Below, piece after piece: positions 17,508 through 24,755 of a stretch of 64,000 nt of DNA. Numbering within the stretch: position 1 is the first letter of the stretch; every line of letters starts with the position of its first letter. The translations under genes were made by a program, and so were the position numbers. Source of the DNA: Flavobacterium algicola (GTDB lineage: Bacteria; Bacteroidota; Bacteroidia; Flavobacteriales; Flavobacteriaceae); the NCBI RefSeq assembly GCF_022399565.1, contig NZ_JAJTUT010000001.1, forward strand, positions 1,167,336 through 1,231,335. The letters are read 5' to 3'. Under the pieces are notes generated by a model that saw nothing but the letters and a program-made list of their open reading frames with translations, made no database searches and was not told the DNA's origin.

Positions 17508-18431
17508 TTGACTAAAAAACATAATCACACTACAAAGTAGTAAGACTGCTAGCACAAGTTCTTGTTTCAGTTTTAATTGAGGAATTTCGATATGATTGGT
17601 TGCCATAATAGCCAATGGAGCAATGGTAAATACTAGCAAATCATTACTCTTATTTGGCGAAATTATAAATATAAGTACCCCAATAAAAAAAGAAGCTATA
17701 ATTTTTTTATATGTCGCATGAGTGATTACCGGCTTAGACGGAAAAGTCGCCGTGATCGAAATCACGAAAAACAATGCAATAGTTGCGTAAATTGATAAAG
17801 CAGCATTCTGATAATTATTTGTAAAATAATCAATAGAAAAACTTGTCGAAACACTTTTATCAAGATAATCCAGAACATTTATATCAAATAGAATAGAGAA
17901 AACTAGAAATAGAATGGTAGAAGCAAATAGTGCAATAAAAGGCAAAAACCAATTTCTATAATCTCTAGCTACGTGAAATACGATTGAAATAAATACCAGC
18001 GCCAGATAAAGAATACACCAAAAGTGAAATAATGATGCAACAAATATCCATAATGATGCGTCAAATATTTTTTCTTTTGAAGCTTTTAAGGAATGTAATG
18101 AGATCAATCTTCTAATTGCTAATAAAACGAAGAGATTTGCAATTACCAAATTTGTACTATCCCACAGCGTTGGAAAGAAGATAAAAAACAACAGGTAAAA
18201 CAATATAGTATACGAACTGTCTTTTGAGATACCATTTTTCTTGGTAATAAAATTGGTAATAAATATAGAAGCCGTCACTACAAGCAATACTCCTACCTTT
18301 TCTACCACTGAAAAGGTTGAATTTACCCAAGAAATATCTTGGATTTGATAGGCAAAAAAGAAAACCAGTATTAAAATAACTACCAATGAAAAATTTAATG
18401 GTGTAGATTTTCTAAAAACGCTTGTAATCAT
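17502..18431 (-). CDS. DUF6427-family integral membrane protein
   Basis: This 309-residue protein has about nine or ten predicted membrane helices and few polar motifs. It opens MITSVFRKSTPLNFSLVV, typical of the DUF6427 family of Bacteroidota. The family looks like a polytopic inner membrane protein with distant resemblance to polysaccharide polymerase or flippase-type proteins. No function is known. It is convergent with upp (6-base overlap) and divergent from the DUF6341 gene. This neighbourhood appears often in flavobacteria. Confidence 0.8.
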   Translation of the reverse strand: MITSVFRKSTPLNFSLVVILILVFFFAYQIQDISWVNSTFSVVEKVGVLLVVTASIFITNFITKKNGISKDSSYTILFYLLFFIFFPTLWDSTNLVIANLFVLLAIRRLISLHSLKASKEKIFDASLWIFVASLFHFWCILYLALVFISIVFHVARDYRNWFLPFIALFASTILFLVFSILFDINVLDYLDKSVSTSFSIDYFTNNYQNAALSIYATIALFFVISITATFPSKPVITHATYKKIIASFFIGVLIFIISPNKSNDLLVFTIAPLAIMATNHIEIPQLKLKQELVLAVLLLCSVIMFFSQL

Positions 18432-18443
18432 AAGGATATTTTA

Positions 18444-18451
18444 TACTTTTG
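18444..18451 (+). promoter_or_regulatory. -7 promoter box upstream of the DUF6341 gene
   Basis: TACTTTTG matches TAnnTTTG exactly, directly upstream of the divergent DUF6427 start. It implies a leader of roughly 105 bases before the ATG at 18562. Confidence 0.4.
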
Positions 18452-18561
18452 TGACTGTAAATATAATACTTGTTTAAAAAGGAAAGGGTCAAGTTAAAAA
18501 GATTCTTCTAAAAAACATATTTGCCACCCATTAATTAAACAAAAAATATAATTTTAACGAT

Positions 18562-18792
18562 ATGAAAGCATTTTTCGAAGGAATTCAATACCTATTTGTA
18601 GATATTTTATTTGCACCATTAGATTTTTTACGTTCATTAGAACTAGCAAGTTGGTTTGGAGCTAACACTATCAACTGGATTTTCATGCTGATTTGTGCTG
18701 CTGCAATGGTATATTGGATTAAGCAATTAAGAATATTTGATGAGGCAGGTACAGAAAATCAAGATACTACTGCTCATTCATTTTTAAAATAA
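18562..18792 (+). CDS. DUF6341-family small membrane protein
   Basis: This 76-residue protein has an N-terminal amphipathic segment (MKAFFEGIQYLFVDILFAPLDFLRSLE) and one clear membrane helix (residues ~32-50, ANTINWIFMLICAAAMVYWI). A short polar tail follows. It is recognised as DUF6341, a flavobacterial family encoded next to upp/DUF6427 and sometimes mislabelled as uracil phosphoribosyltransferase because of that linkage. No phosphoribosyltransferase residues are present. The function is unknown; it may partner the neighbouring DUF6427 membrane protein. Confidence 0.78.
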   Translation: MKAFFEGIQYLFVDILFAPLDFLRSLELASWFGANTINWIFMLICAAAMVYWIKQLRIFDEAGTENQDTTAHSFLK

Positions 18793-18832
18793 AAGTCAAA
18801 GAAGCCATTCTGATCTAGTGAATGACTAATTG

Positions 18833-18888
18833 AAAAACGCATCAAAATTCGATTAAAATTATTTTTACTCGAATTTTGATGCGTTTTT
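18833..18888. terminator. Terminator downstream of the DUF6341 gene
   Basis: A perfect 20-bp inverted repeat (18833-18852 with 18869-18888) has a T-run at its 3' end and an A-run at its 5' end. It can act on both strands. Confidence 0.85.
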
Positions 18889-18951
18889 TTGTTCGAACAT
18901 CAAGTAACTTAAAACTCTCAATTTCAAATTATGAGCTAATTGATTGACATT

Positions 18952-18996
18952 AAACAAAAACGGCTACCTGAAAGTTTCAGATAGCCGTTTTTGTTT
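18952..18996 (-). terminator. Terminator of the ACT-like gene
   Basis: This long inverted repeat is built on AAAAACGGCT / AGCCGTTTTT with an inner CTGAAA / TTTCAG extension. It lies 17 bases past the stop of the minus-strand gene at 19013. Confidence 0.8.
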
Positions 18997-19012
18997 TTAT
19001 GATTATTTACTA

Positions 19013-19669
19013 TTAGTTTTTCAAATCTTTAATAACTTTGAAAGCTACATCAACTTGTTCCTCACTTACCAATATTGTAAATTCATTTGAGGTAGAAATC
19101 ACTTCATTGATAATAATTCCTTCCCACGCCAAGCGCTGAAAAATAAAATAGTAAATCCCTGGAATGATAATATTTTCTTTTGGCAACTTTACAGTTATAG
19201 AGGCTAAATTATCTAGTTTTTGAAGTAATTTTTCGTTTACAAAGTGCTTATCAACAAGCGCATTAACACTGTTACTCACTACAATATTAATCTCATTTAC
19301 ACCTCGTGAAGACGTATAAAAGACATCGGGAAATGCATTAATATCTGATATCAATTCGGCTTGCTTGTTTAATACTGTTTCAGAAACCGCAAAAGCGTAA
19401 TCTGTCAAAGCAGATCGAACTGTAATTTCACCTATATTTTTAATTACCTTATTAATCTTATGATTTAGTCGAAAATCAAGCTCCTCTGTCAATCGCTTTA
19501 GAGACATTACAACAGCTCCTTGCTTTACTTCTTTCCCAAATTCACTTTCTAATTCAGACATGATGTTCCTAGACAGCGAAGTCAAATTAATAATTCCTAG
19601 AGATAAAGCGTTCAATAAAAATGGCTTTGTCTTAATGTAATTCTCTACAATTGACGATACAGTTTTCAT
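19013..19669 (-). CDS. Protein with a C-terminal ACT-like domain
   Basis: This 218-residue protein has no signal peptide or membrane segment. Residues ~1-75 are helical and resemble a winged-helix-like fold (LGIINLTSLSRNIMSELES, GAVVMSLKRLTEEL). Residues ~150-215 look like an ACT regulatory domain (IPGIYYFIFQRLAWEGIIINEVISTSNEFTILV), as at the end of aspartate kinases. No kinase domain is present, although homologues may be labelled aspartate kinase for this reason. It may be an amino-acid-sensing regulator. It is monocistronic, with one of the best promoters in the window and a strong terminator. Confidence 0.6.
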   Translation of the reverse strand: MKTVSSIVENYIKTKPFLLNALSLGIINLTSLSRNIMSELESEFGKEVKQGAVVMSLKRLTEELDFRLNHKINKVIKNIGEITVRSALTDYAFAVSETVLNKQAELISDINAFPDVFYTSSRGVNEINIVVSNSVNALVDKHFVNEKLLQKLDNLASITVKLPKENIIIPGIYYFIFQRLAWEGIIINEVISTSNEFTILVSEEQVDVAFKVIKDLKN

Positions 19670-19736
19670 AATCGATATAGGTATTTATACTTAGTTTTTG
19701 CAGTTGTTTTTTTGTTTTGTCTCTCAAAAACCTATG

Positions 19737-19767
19737 CAAAGATATATAAAAAACAATTTGTTACAAA
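19737..19767 (-). promoter_or_regulatory. Promoter of the ACT-like gene
   Basis: On the minus strand, TTTG (19764-19767) is followed after 19 bases by TATCTTTG (19737-19744). This is a full match to the Bacteroidota TTTG / TAnnTTTG promoter. The leader is about 60 bases. Confidence 0.65.
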
Positions 19768-19788
19768 TATAACAACATAAAATTTAAC

Positions 19789-20148
19789 CTAAAAATGATA
19801 AAAAGCATCTGTAATATGTTCTATTACAAAGGAATTAGCTTCTTTGTGAATCGAAATCACGTCAAAACGAACGTCGACATCGAGATTTTTTGCGCATACG
19901 TATTCGTCGATAGCCCTTGTAAGTAGTCTAATTTTCTTGGAGTTAACCGCATCAATTGGTAAACCAATTTCGAGCGAAGAACGTGTCTTTACTTCGACCA
20001 CGACAAGGAAGTTTTTTATGGTGCAAACTATATCGATTTCGGCTTTTTCAAATCGCCAATTTGTGTCCAAAATGGCATATCCGTTTTCTTTTAGAAAATC
20101 TACAGCCATTTCTTCCCCTAATTTACCTAATTCATTGTGCGCCGCCAT
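19789..20148 (-). CDS. YraN-family (UPF0102) endonuclease-like protein
   Basis: This 119-residue protein carries the complete UPF0102 pattern: HNELGKLGEEMAVDFLKENGYAILDTNWRF, then EIDIVCTIKNFLVVVEVKTRS. This is a PD-(D/E)xK nuclease-like core (D of EID, E-x-K of VEVKT). It is cytoplasmic and thought to act in DNA processing, but its role is unproven. It is on the minus strand, 67 bases beyond the stop of the LD-carboxypeptidase gene and probably transcribed with it. Confidence 0.9.
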   Translation of the reverse strand: MAAHNELGKLGEEMAVDFLKENGYAILDTNWRFEKAEIDIVCTIKNFLVVVEVKTRSSLEIGLPIDAVNSKKIRLLTRAIDEYVCAKNLDVDVRFDVISIHKEANSFVIEHITDAFYHF

Positions 20149-20215
20149 ATCAAATATTGAATTAGAATTTTAAAAAAACTAAGTAGAAAAACTAAGTAAC
20201 CAAATTTCTACGAAA

Positions 20216-21214
20216 CTAATTAAAAATTACGGTCGATTTGGAAGCAGTCACATCTATTGAAACAGTATTTCCCATAATCAAAGTACGATTGTCATGAATG
20301 TGTCCTGCAGGGAAATTATAAATAATAGGAATGTTATACTGCTTGGTGACCTCTTGAATTATCTCTAATGCATTTTTTCCCCATGGAATATCATTATCCT
20401 TCATACTACTCATTGCTCCAACCACTATTCCCTTGATACTTTCTAGACAACCGTTACGTTTTAGGTTCATCATCATACGATCTACATGATATAAGTATTC
20501 GTCTAAGTCTTCGATAAAGAGAATTTTATCTGTACAATCTATAGCAGATGGCGACCCAAATAAACTGTATAAGATGGAAAGGTTCCCTCCCACTAGCTCA
20601 CCGCTAGCAGTTCCTAATCTGTTCATCGGGTCTGAACTTATTTCATACGATAGCTTCTCGCCAAAAAGTGCCAATCGTAAACTTTCTACAGCCTCCTTGG
20701 TAGCTCTAGGAATACTTATCGGCATAACGCCATGAATCGATTTGAACCCCATCGTATTTAGGTGATTGTGCAATACAGTAACATCGCTAAAACCAATCAC
20801 CCATTTTGGACTCGCTTTGAATTTGGTAAAGTCTAGTAAATCAACCATACGAACAGTACCGTAACCACCGCGTACACACCAAATGGCTTTGATACTGGGA
20901 TTATCTAATTGAGTTTGAAAATCTGCTGCGCGTTCTTCATCACTACCAGCCAATTGATTTTGCTCTAAACCAATTGTTTTTCCAATCACAACTTCAAGCC
21001 CCCAACTTTTTAATAAGTTAATGGTAGGTTTCAGATTATCAACAGTATTTTTTCGAGCAGTAGACACAATTGCTATTGTATCTCCTTTTTGCAAGTAAGC
21101 AGGTGTAATCATAATATTTTGTGATTGGCAATTAAATGATATTAGAATAAAAATTAAAAGTACAAAATTGCACCTTTGAACAGAGGCTTTTGAAAAATAA
21201 AAAATAGAGGTCAT
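20216..21214 (-). CDS. LD-carboxypeptidase (peptidase family S66)
   Basis: This 332-residue S66 serine peptidase would cut the L,D-bond between meso-DAP and the terminal D-Ala of muropeptides during murein recycling. The nucleophile lies in IGFSDVTVLHNH. The S66 Glu and His regions are FIEDLDEYLYHVDRMM and FPAGHIHDN; IWCVRGGYGTVRMVDLLD is also conserved. The ATG at 21214 gives a hydrophobic leader (CNFVLLIFILISFNCQSQN), suggesting export, unlike cytoplasmic E. coli LdcA. A frame extension to a TTG at 21250 would start almost at the predicted transcription start and is rejected. A shorter cytoplasmic form starting at MITPAYLQKGD is possible. Confidence 0.88.
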   Translation of the reverse strand: MTSIFYFSKASVQRCNFVLLIFILISFNCQSQNIMITPAYLQKGDTIAIVSTARKNTVDNLKPTINLLKSWGLEVVIGKTIGLEQNQLAGSDEERAADFQTQLDNPSIKAIWCVRGGYGTVRMVDLLDFTKFKASPKWVIGFSDVTVLHNHLNTMGFKSIHGVMPISIPRATKEAVESLRLALFGEKLSYEISSDPMNRLGTASGELVGGNLSILYSLFGSPSAIDCTDKILFIEDLDEYLYHVDRMMMNLKRNGCLESIKGIVVGAMSSMKDNDIPWGKNALEIIQEVTKQYNIPIIYNFPAGHIHDNRTLIMGNTVSIDVTASKSTVIFN

Positions 21215-21260
21215 AGAAAGTTGAAAATAAAAATCTTGATAGCTATACAATCAGTTAAAA

Positions 21261-21268
21261 CAAAGATA
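21261..21268 (-). promoter_or_regulatory. -7 promoter box for the LD-carboxypeptidase gene
   Basis: On the minus strand this reads TATCTTTG, an exact -7 match, 46 bases upstream of the ATG at 21214. It supports that ATG over the upstream TTG. Confidence 0.5.
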
Positions 21269-21334
21269 CGTTTTTTTTAAAATTGGAAATCGCATTATAG
21301 TAATTCGTATTTTTACTACACTAATCTGCTTAAA

Positions 21335-22423
21335 ATGAAAATTTTACTAGTCCTGCTGTGCTGCTACGCCTCCTTATGTATCGCCCAACCTAAAAAATAT
21401 AGCATTCACACGGTTGCTTTTTACAATTTTGAGAATTTATTTGACACTATAAACAATCCGCTAACAAATGATGACGAATGGACGCCAAAGGGACTTCAAC
21501 ATTGGGATTCTAAAAAATATTACAAAAAGCTTCATAATCTGTCCCAAGTTTTGGCAGAGATAGGAATGGGCGAAAATAGCAACTCCCCTACTTTAATTGG
21601 ATGTTCAGAGATTGAAAACAGATCTGTACTTGAAGATTTGGTCAAGCAGCCATTGATAATCGAGAAAGATTATGGTATTATCCATTATGATTCGCCAGAC
21701 AAACGCGGTATAGATGTGGCTTTACTTTATCAAAAAAAGCATTTTAAACCTACTTCTTACACCAATATTCCGCTGATAATTTACAGTAAAGATAAAAAAG
21801 CAACAACTGTTAAAACAGAAAGCTTTTCTGAAGATGAACCAGAAATTGCTTATGACAATCAACGCATCTTTACTCGCGATCAATTACTGGTAACGGGTTT
21901 TCTTGAAGATCAAGAAGTACACATAATTGTCAATCACTGGCCTTCACGTTCTGGTGGCGAAAAAAAGTCAAGCCCTTTGCGTGAAGCAGCAGGAGCATTA
22001 AATCTTAAAATTATTGACTCCTTGCAGAGAATAAATCCAAGTGCAAAAATAATAACATTAGGAGATTTGAATGATGGCCCTTATAATAACAGCGTCAAAA
22101 AAGTATTGAATGCCAAATCAAAAAAATTAGAAGTCCCTGCTTTAGGAATTTTCAACCCATTTGAATCGATGGCCAATCAAGGTTTGGGTACTATAGCTTA
22201 CAGAGATTCTTGGGATATTTTTGATCAAATTATGGTAACTCATTCTCTTATTCAAAGTGACTACAAACAATTTCAATTCTGGAAAGCTGGCATCTATAAT
22301 AAACCTTTTCTCATTCAAACTTCGGGGTCTTATAAAGGATACCCCAAAAGACATTCTGCGACAGAAATTGGGTATAGTGACCATTTTCCAGTTTATATTT
22401 ATTTGATAAAAGAGATACGATAA
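21335..22423 (+). CDS. Exported endonuclease/exonuclease/phosphatase-family protein
   Basis: This 362-residue protein has an N-terminal signal peptide (MKILLVLLCCYASLCIAQ) followed by the DNase I-like fold. VAFYNFENLFDT carries the first metal-binding Asn and Glu. GCSEIENRSVLEDL, VNHWPSRSGGE, LGDLNDGPYN and the terminal GYSDHFPVYI (the catalytic SDH motif) follow. All core catalytic motifs are intact, so it is likely an active phosphodiesterase or nuclease in the periplasm or outside the cell. The substrate (DNA, nucleotide or phospholipid head group) is not defined by sequence. It reads as a single gene. Confidence 0.9.
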   Translation: MKILLVLLCCYASLCIAQPKKYSIHTVAFYNFENLFDTINNPLTNDDEWTPKGLQHWDSKKYYKKLHNLSQVLAEIGMGENSNSPTLIGCSEIENRSVLEDLVKQPLIIEKDYGIIHYDSPDKRGIDVALLYQKKHFKPTSYTNIPLIIYSKDKKATTVKTESFSEDEPEIAYDNQRIFTRDQLLVTGFLEDQEVHIIVNHWPSRSGGEKKSSPLREAAGALNLKIIDSLQRINPSAKIITLGDLNDGPYNNSVKKVLNAKSKKLEVPALGIFNPFESMANQGLGTIAYRDSWDIFDQIMVTHSLIQSDYKQFQFWKAGIYNKPFLIQTSGSYKGYPKRHSATEIGYSDHFPVYIYLIKEIR

Positions 22424-22628
22424 TGAGTTAGGATTTTATCGGCAATCACATCATGTATGATAAATGGTAACGAAAAATTTTTAGGAGCTTTTTTTACCTC
22501 AAAAAATCATGCTGTGAATGACTAAACTCTTCCCGAAGCTTCGGCATTATGAAGAGCTACAAACATATAACCGATATTTGTCAGAACCATGGTAGATCAC
22601 CCCAACTTTCGAAGAAAATACTTTTTAG

Positions 22629-22636
22629 TATCTTAG
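22629..22636 (+). promoter_or_regulatory. Candidate -7 box for the aldehyde dehydrogenase gene
   Basis: TATCTTAG, one mismatch from TAnnTTTG and identical to the box before the GNAT-nitrilase gene, lies 26 bases before the ATG at 22663. It supports that ATG over the in-frame ATG at 22549. Confidence 0.4.
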
Positions 22637-22662
22637 CAGAACAAACAATATTCAAAATTATA

Positions 22663-24219
22663 ATGGCAACAGCACCTACATCATTCGACATACAACAAGT
22701 ACTTTTTCAATTAGGTATAAAACCTGTAAATCTTGGGACCTCAACAGGGATTGAACGTTTTTCAACAGGCGAACTTTTTGACAGCTATTCTCCCGTAAAT
22801 GGACAATTGATCGCCAAAGTATATGCTACTACGGCAGCAGATTATGAGCAAGTAATGGAGGCGGCAACAGAAGCTTTTACTTTTTTTAGAACTGTACCTG
22901 CTCCAAAGCGAGGTGAAATGGTGCGATTGTTTGGGGACAAACTCAGAAAAAATAAAGAAGCTTTGGGTAAATTGGTTTCATATGAAATGGGTAAATCATT
23001 GCAAGAAGGTTATGGCGAAGTTCAAGAGATGATTGATATCTGCGATTTTGCAGTGGGGCTTTCACGCCAGTTGCATGGACTCACAATGCACTCAGAGCGA
23101 CCGAGCCACCGTATGTATGAGCAATACCATCCGTTGGGTGTCGTTGGAATTATTTCAGCTTTTAATTTCCCTGTTGCTGTATGGGCGTGGAATACAGCAC
23201 TAGCATGGATTTGTGGAGATGTTTGCGTATGGAAACCCTCTGAAAAAACACCACTTTGTGGAGTTGCATGCCAAAATATAATTAGAGAAGTAATTCAAGA
23301 AAATGATTTACCAGAAGGTATATCATGCCTAATTAATGGTGATTATAAAGTAGGAGAAATGATGTCGCAAGATAGTAGAATTCCATTACTATCTGCAACT
23401 GGCTCTACTCGCATGGGTAAATCTGTGGCCCAAACAGTAGCTGCACGATTGGGTAAAACACTATTAGAGCTAGGTGGTAATAATGCTATTATTGTAACTC
23501 CCGAAGCTGATTTGAAAATGACAATAATTGGTGCTGTTTTTGGCGCTGTAGGAACGGCAGGACAGCGTTGTACCTCAACAAGAAGATTGATCGTGCATGA
23601 AAGTATGTATGACAAGGTGAAACATGCTCTAATTGATGCCTACAAACAACTTAGAATTGGAAATCCATTGGACGAAAATAATCATGTTGGACCCATTATA
23701 GATAAAGATTCTGTGGCACAATATCTTCAAACACTAGACGCAGTTGTCGCAGAAGGCGGAAAATTACTGATTCCCGGTGGTGTTCTATCCGGCGAAGGTT
23801 ATGAAAGCGGATGTTATGTGCAACCTGCCATTGCCGAAGTTGAAAACGCTTATGCTATTGTACAGAAAGAAACTTTTGCTCCTATTCTTTACCTTATAAA
23901 ATACAATGGCGATCTACCAAATGCTATAGCATTGCAAAACGGAGTAGTGCAAGGACTTTCATCTGCGATTATGACCAATAATCTTCGCGAAGCCGAACTG
24001 TTCTTATCTACTTTAGGATCTGATTGCGGAATTGCAAATGTTAATATCGGAACATCTGGAGCAGAAATTGGTGGCGCATTTGGTGGCGAGAAAGAAACAG
24101 GTGGCGGAAGAGAGTCAGGCTCTGATGCGTGGAAAGTTTACATGCGCAGACAAACCAATACAATTAATTATAGTTCAAGTTTACCGCTAGCACAGGGGAT
24201 CAAATTTGATTTAAATTAA
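22663..24219 (+). CDS. ALDH7-family aldehyde dehydrogenase (aminoadipate semialdehyde type)
   Basis: This 518-residue NAD(P)-dependent aldehyde dehydrogenase has general base E269 in LELGGNNAIIV and catalytic C303 in GTAGQRCTSTRRL. The strings ELGGNNAII and GTAGQRC are characteristic of ALDH7 (antiquitin / piperideine-6-carboxylate dehydrogenase), which oxidises 2-aminoadipate-6-semialdehyde in lysine breakdown. VWAWNTALAWICGDVCVWKPSEKTP also fits. It is cytoplasmic. The ATG at 22663 is chosen for its promoter context and family-typical length. No other lysine-catabolic gene is nearby, so the pathway is inferred from the family. Confidence 0.88.
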   Translation: MATAPTSFDIQQVLFQLGIKPVNLGTSTGIERFSTGELFDSYSPVNGQLIAKVYATTAADYEQVMEAATEAFTFFRTVPAPKRGEMVRLFGDKLRKNKEALGKLVSYEMGKSLQEGYGEVQEMIDICDFAVGLSRQLHGLTMHSERPSHRMYEQYHPLGVVGIISAFNFPVAVWAWNTALAWICGDVCVWKPSEKTPLCGVACQNIIREVIQENDLPEGISCLINGDYKVGEMMSQDSRIPLLSATGSTRMGKSVAQTVAARLGKTLLELGGNNAIIVTPEADLKMTIIGAVFGAVGTAGQRCTSTRRLIVHESMYDKVKHALIDAYKQLRIGNPLDENNHVGPIIDKDSVAQYLQTLDAVVAEGGKLLIPGGVLSGEGYESGCYVQPAIAEVENAYAIVQKETFAPILYLIKYNGDLPNAIALQNGVVQGLSSAIMTNNLREAELFLSTLGSDCGIANVNIGTSGAEIGGAFGGEKETGGGRESGSDAWKVYMRRQTNTINYSSSLPLAQGIKFDLN

Positions 24220-24230
24220 ATATTCTTTAC

Positions 24231-24270
24231 AAGGTCTTGATTTGCATAAGCTAAATCAAGACCTTATTGT
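24231..24270 (+). terminator. Terminator of the aldehyde dehydrogenase gene
   Basis: A perfect 13-bp stem (AAGGTCTTGATTT / AAATCAAGACCTT) with a 9-base loop is followed by a T-rich tail, 11 bases after the stop. Confidence 0.85.
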
Positions 24271-24718
24271 TTAATTTTATTTATTTTCGAAAATAAAACA
24301 AACAACTACTCGGATTAGCACATAAGAATATATTTAATGCACTATTTCTTCAATACTTCTCTACCCCTATCCCTACTTATTTTGTGCCTAATTATTATGA
24401 GATGTAGTTTAAAAAGTGAATAACCACTGACAATATTAAATCACAATTAAGGGGTTTTATTAATTATAGTTATAGCAAAAAATATATTTCCTCAATACTA
24501 CAGTAATTCCATTCATTATCATAATGTTAAAACAAGCTTTGTTTGTTAACAAAACAATAATTATTCATTATAAATTTTTAACATTTAGAATTTGGATTGT
24601 ATAGTGTTAAACTTCAATTGAGCGGTCCTAGGGCACATAAAGTTAAAAAAATTTTGCTAAAAGCCTATTTGGACTGAATTTAAACTTATCTACCTGTTTA
24701 TGTTATAAAATTAATTGT
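24271..24718. other. Long AT-rich intergenic region before the first susC-like gene
   Basis: These ~450 bases hold no credible reading frame. No recognisable riboswitch, anti-sigma-responsive site or strong hairpin was found by eye. The only promoter-like element is at the extreme downstream edge (24719-24726), so most of this stretch is upstream of the transcript and could carry regulator sites that I cannot identify. Confidence 0.4.
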
Positions 24719-24726
24719 TATGTTTG
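24719..24726 (+). promoter_or_regulatory. -7 promoter box for the first susCD operon
   Basis: TATGTTTG matches TAnnTTTG exactly and lies 29 bases before the susC ATG at 24756. The -33 region has only a weak TTTA at 24697-24700. Confidence 0.5.
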
Positions 24727-24755
24727 TGTTAAATGATTAACTAAAATTAACAATT

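Noticed and set aside
18562..18792. Labelling the 76-residue protein as a uracil phosphoribosyltransferase
   Set aside because: It has no PRPP or uracil-binding residues; the real upp is at 16854-17507.
22549..22662. N-terminal extension of the aldehyde dehydrogenase
   Set aside because: The extension is not family-like and lies upstream of the candidate -7 box at 22629-22636.
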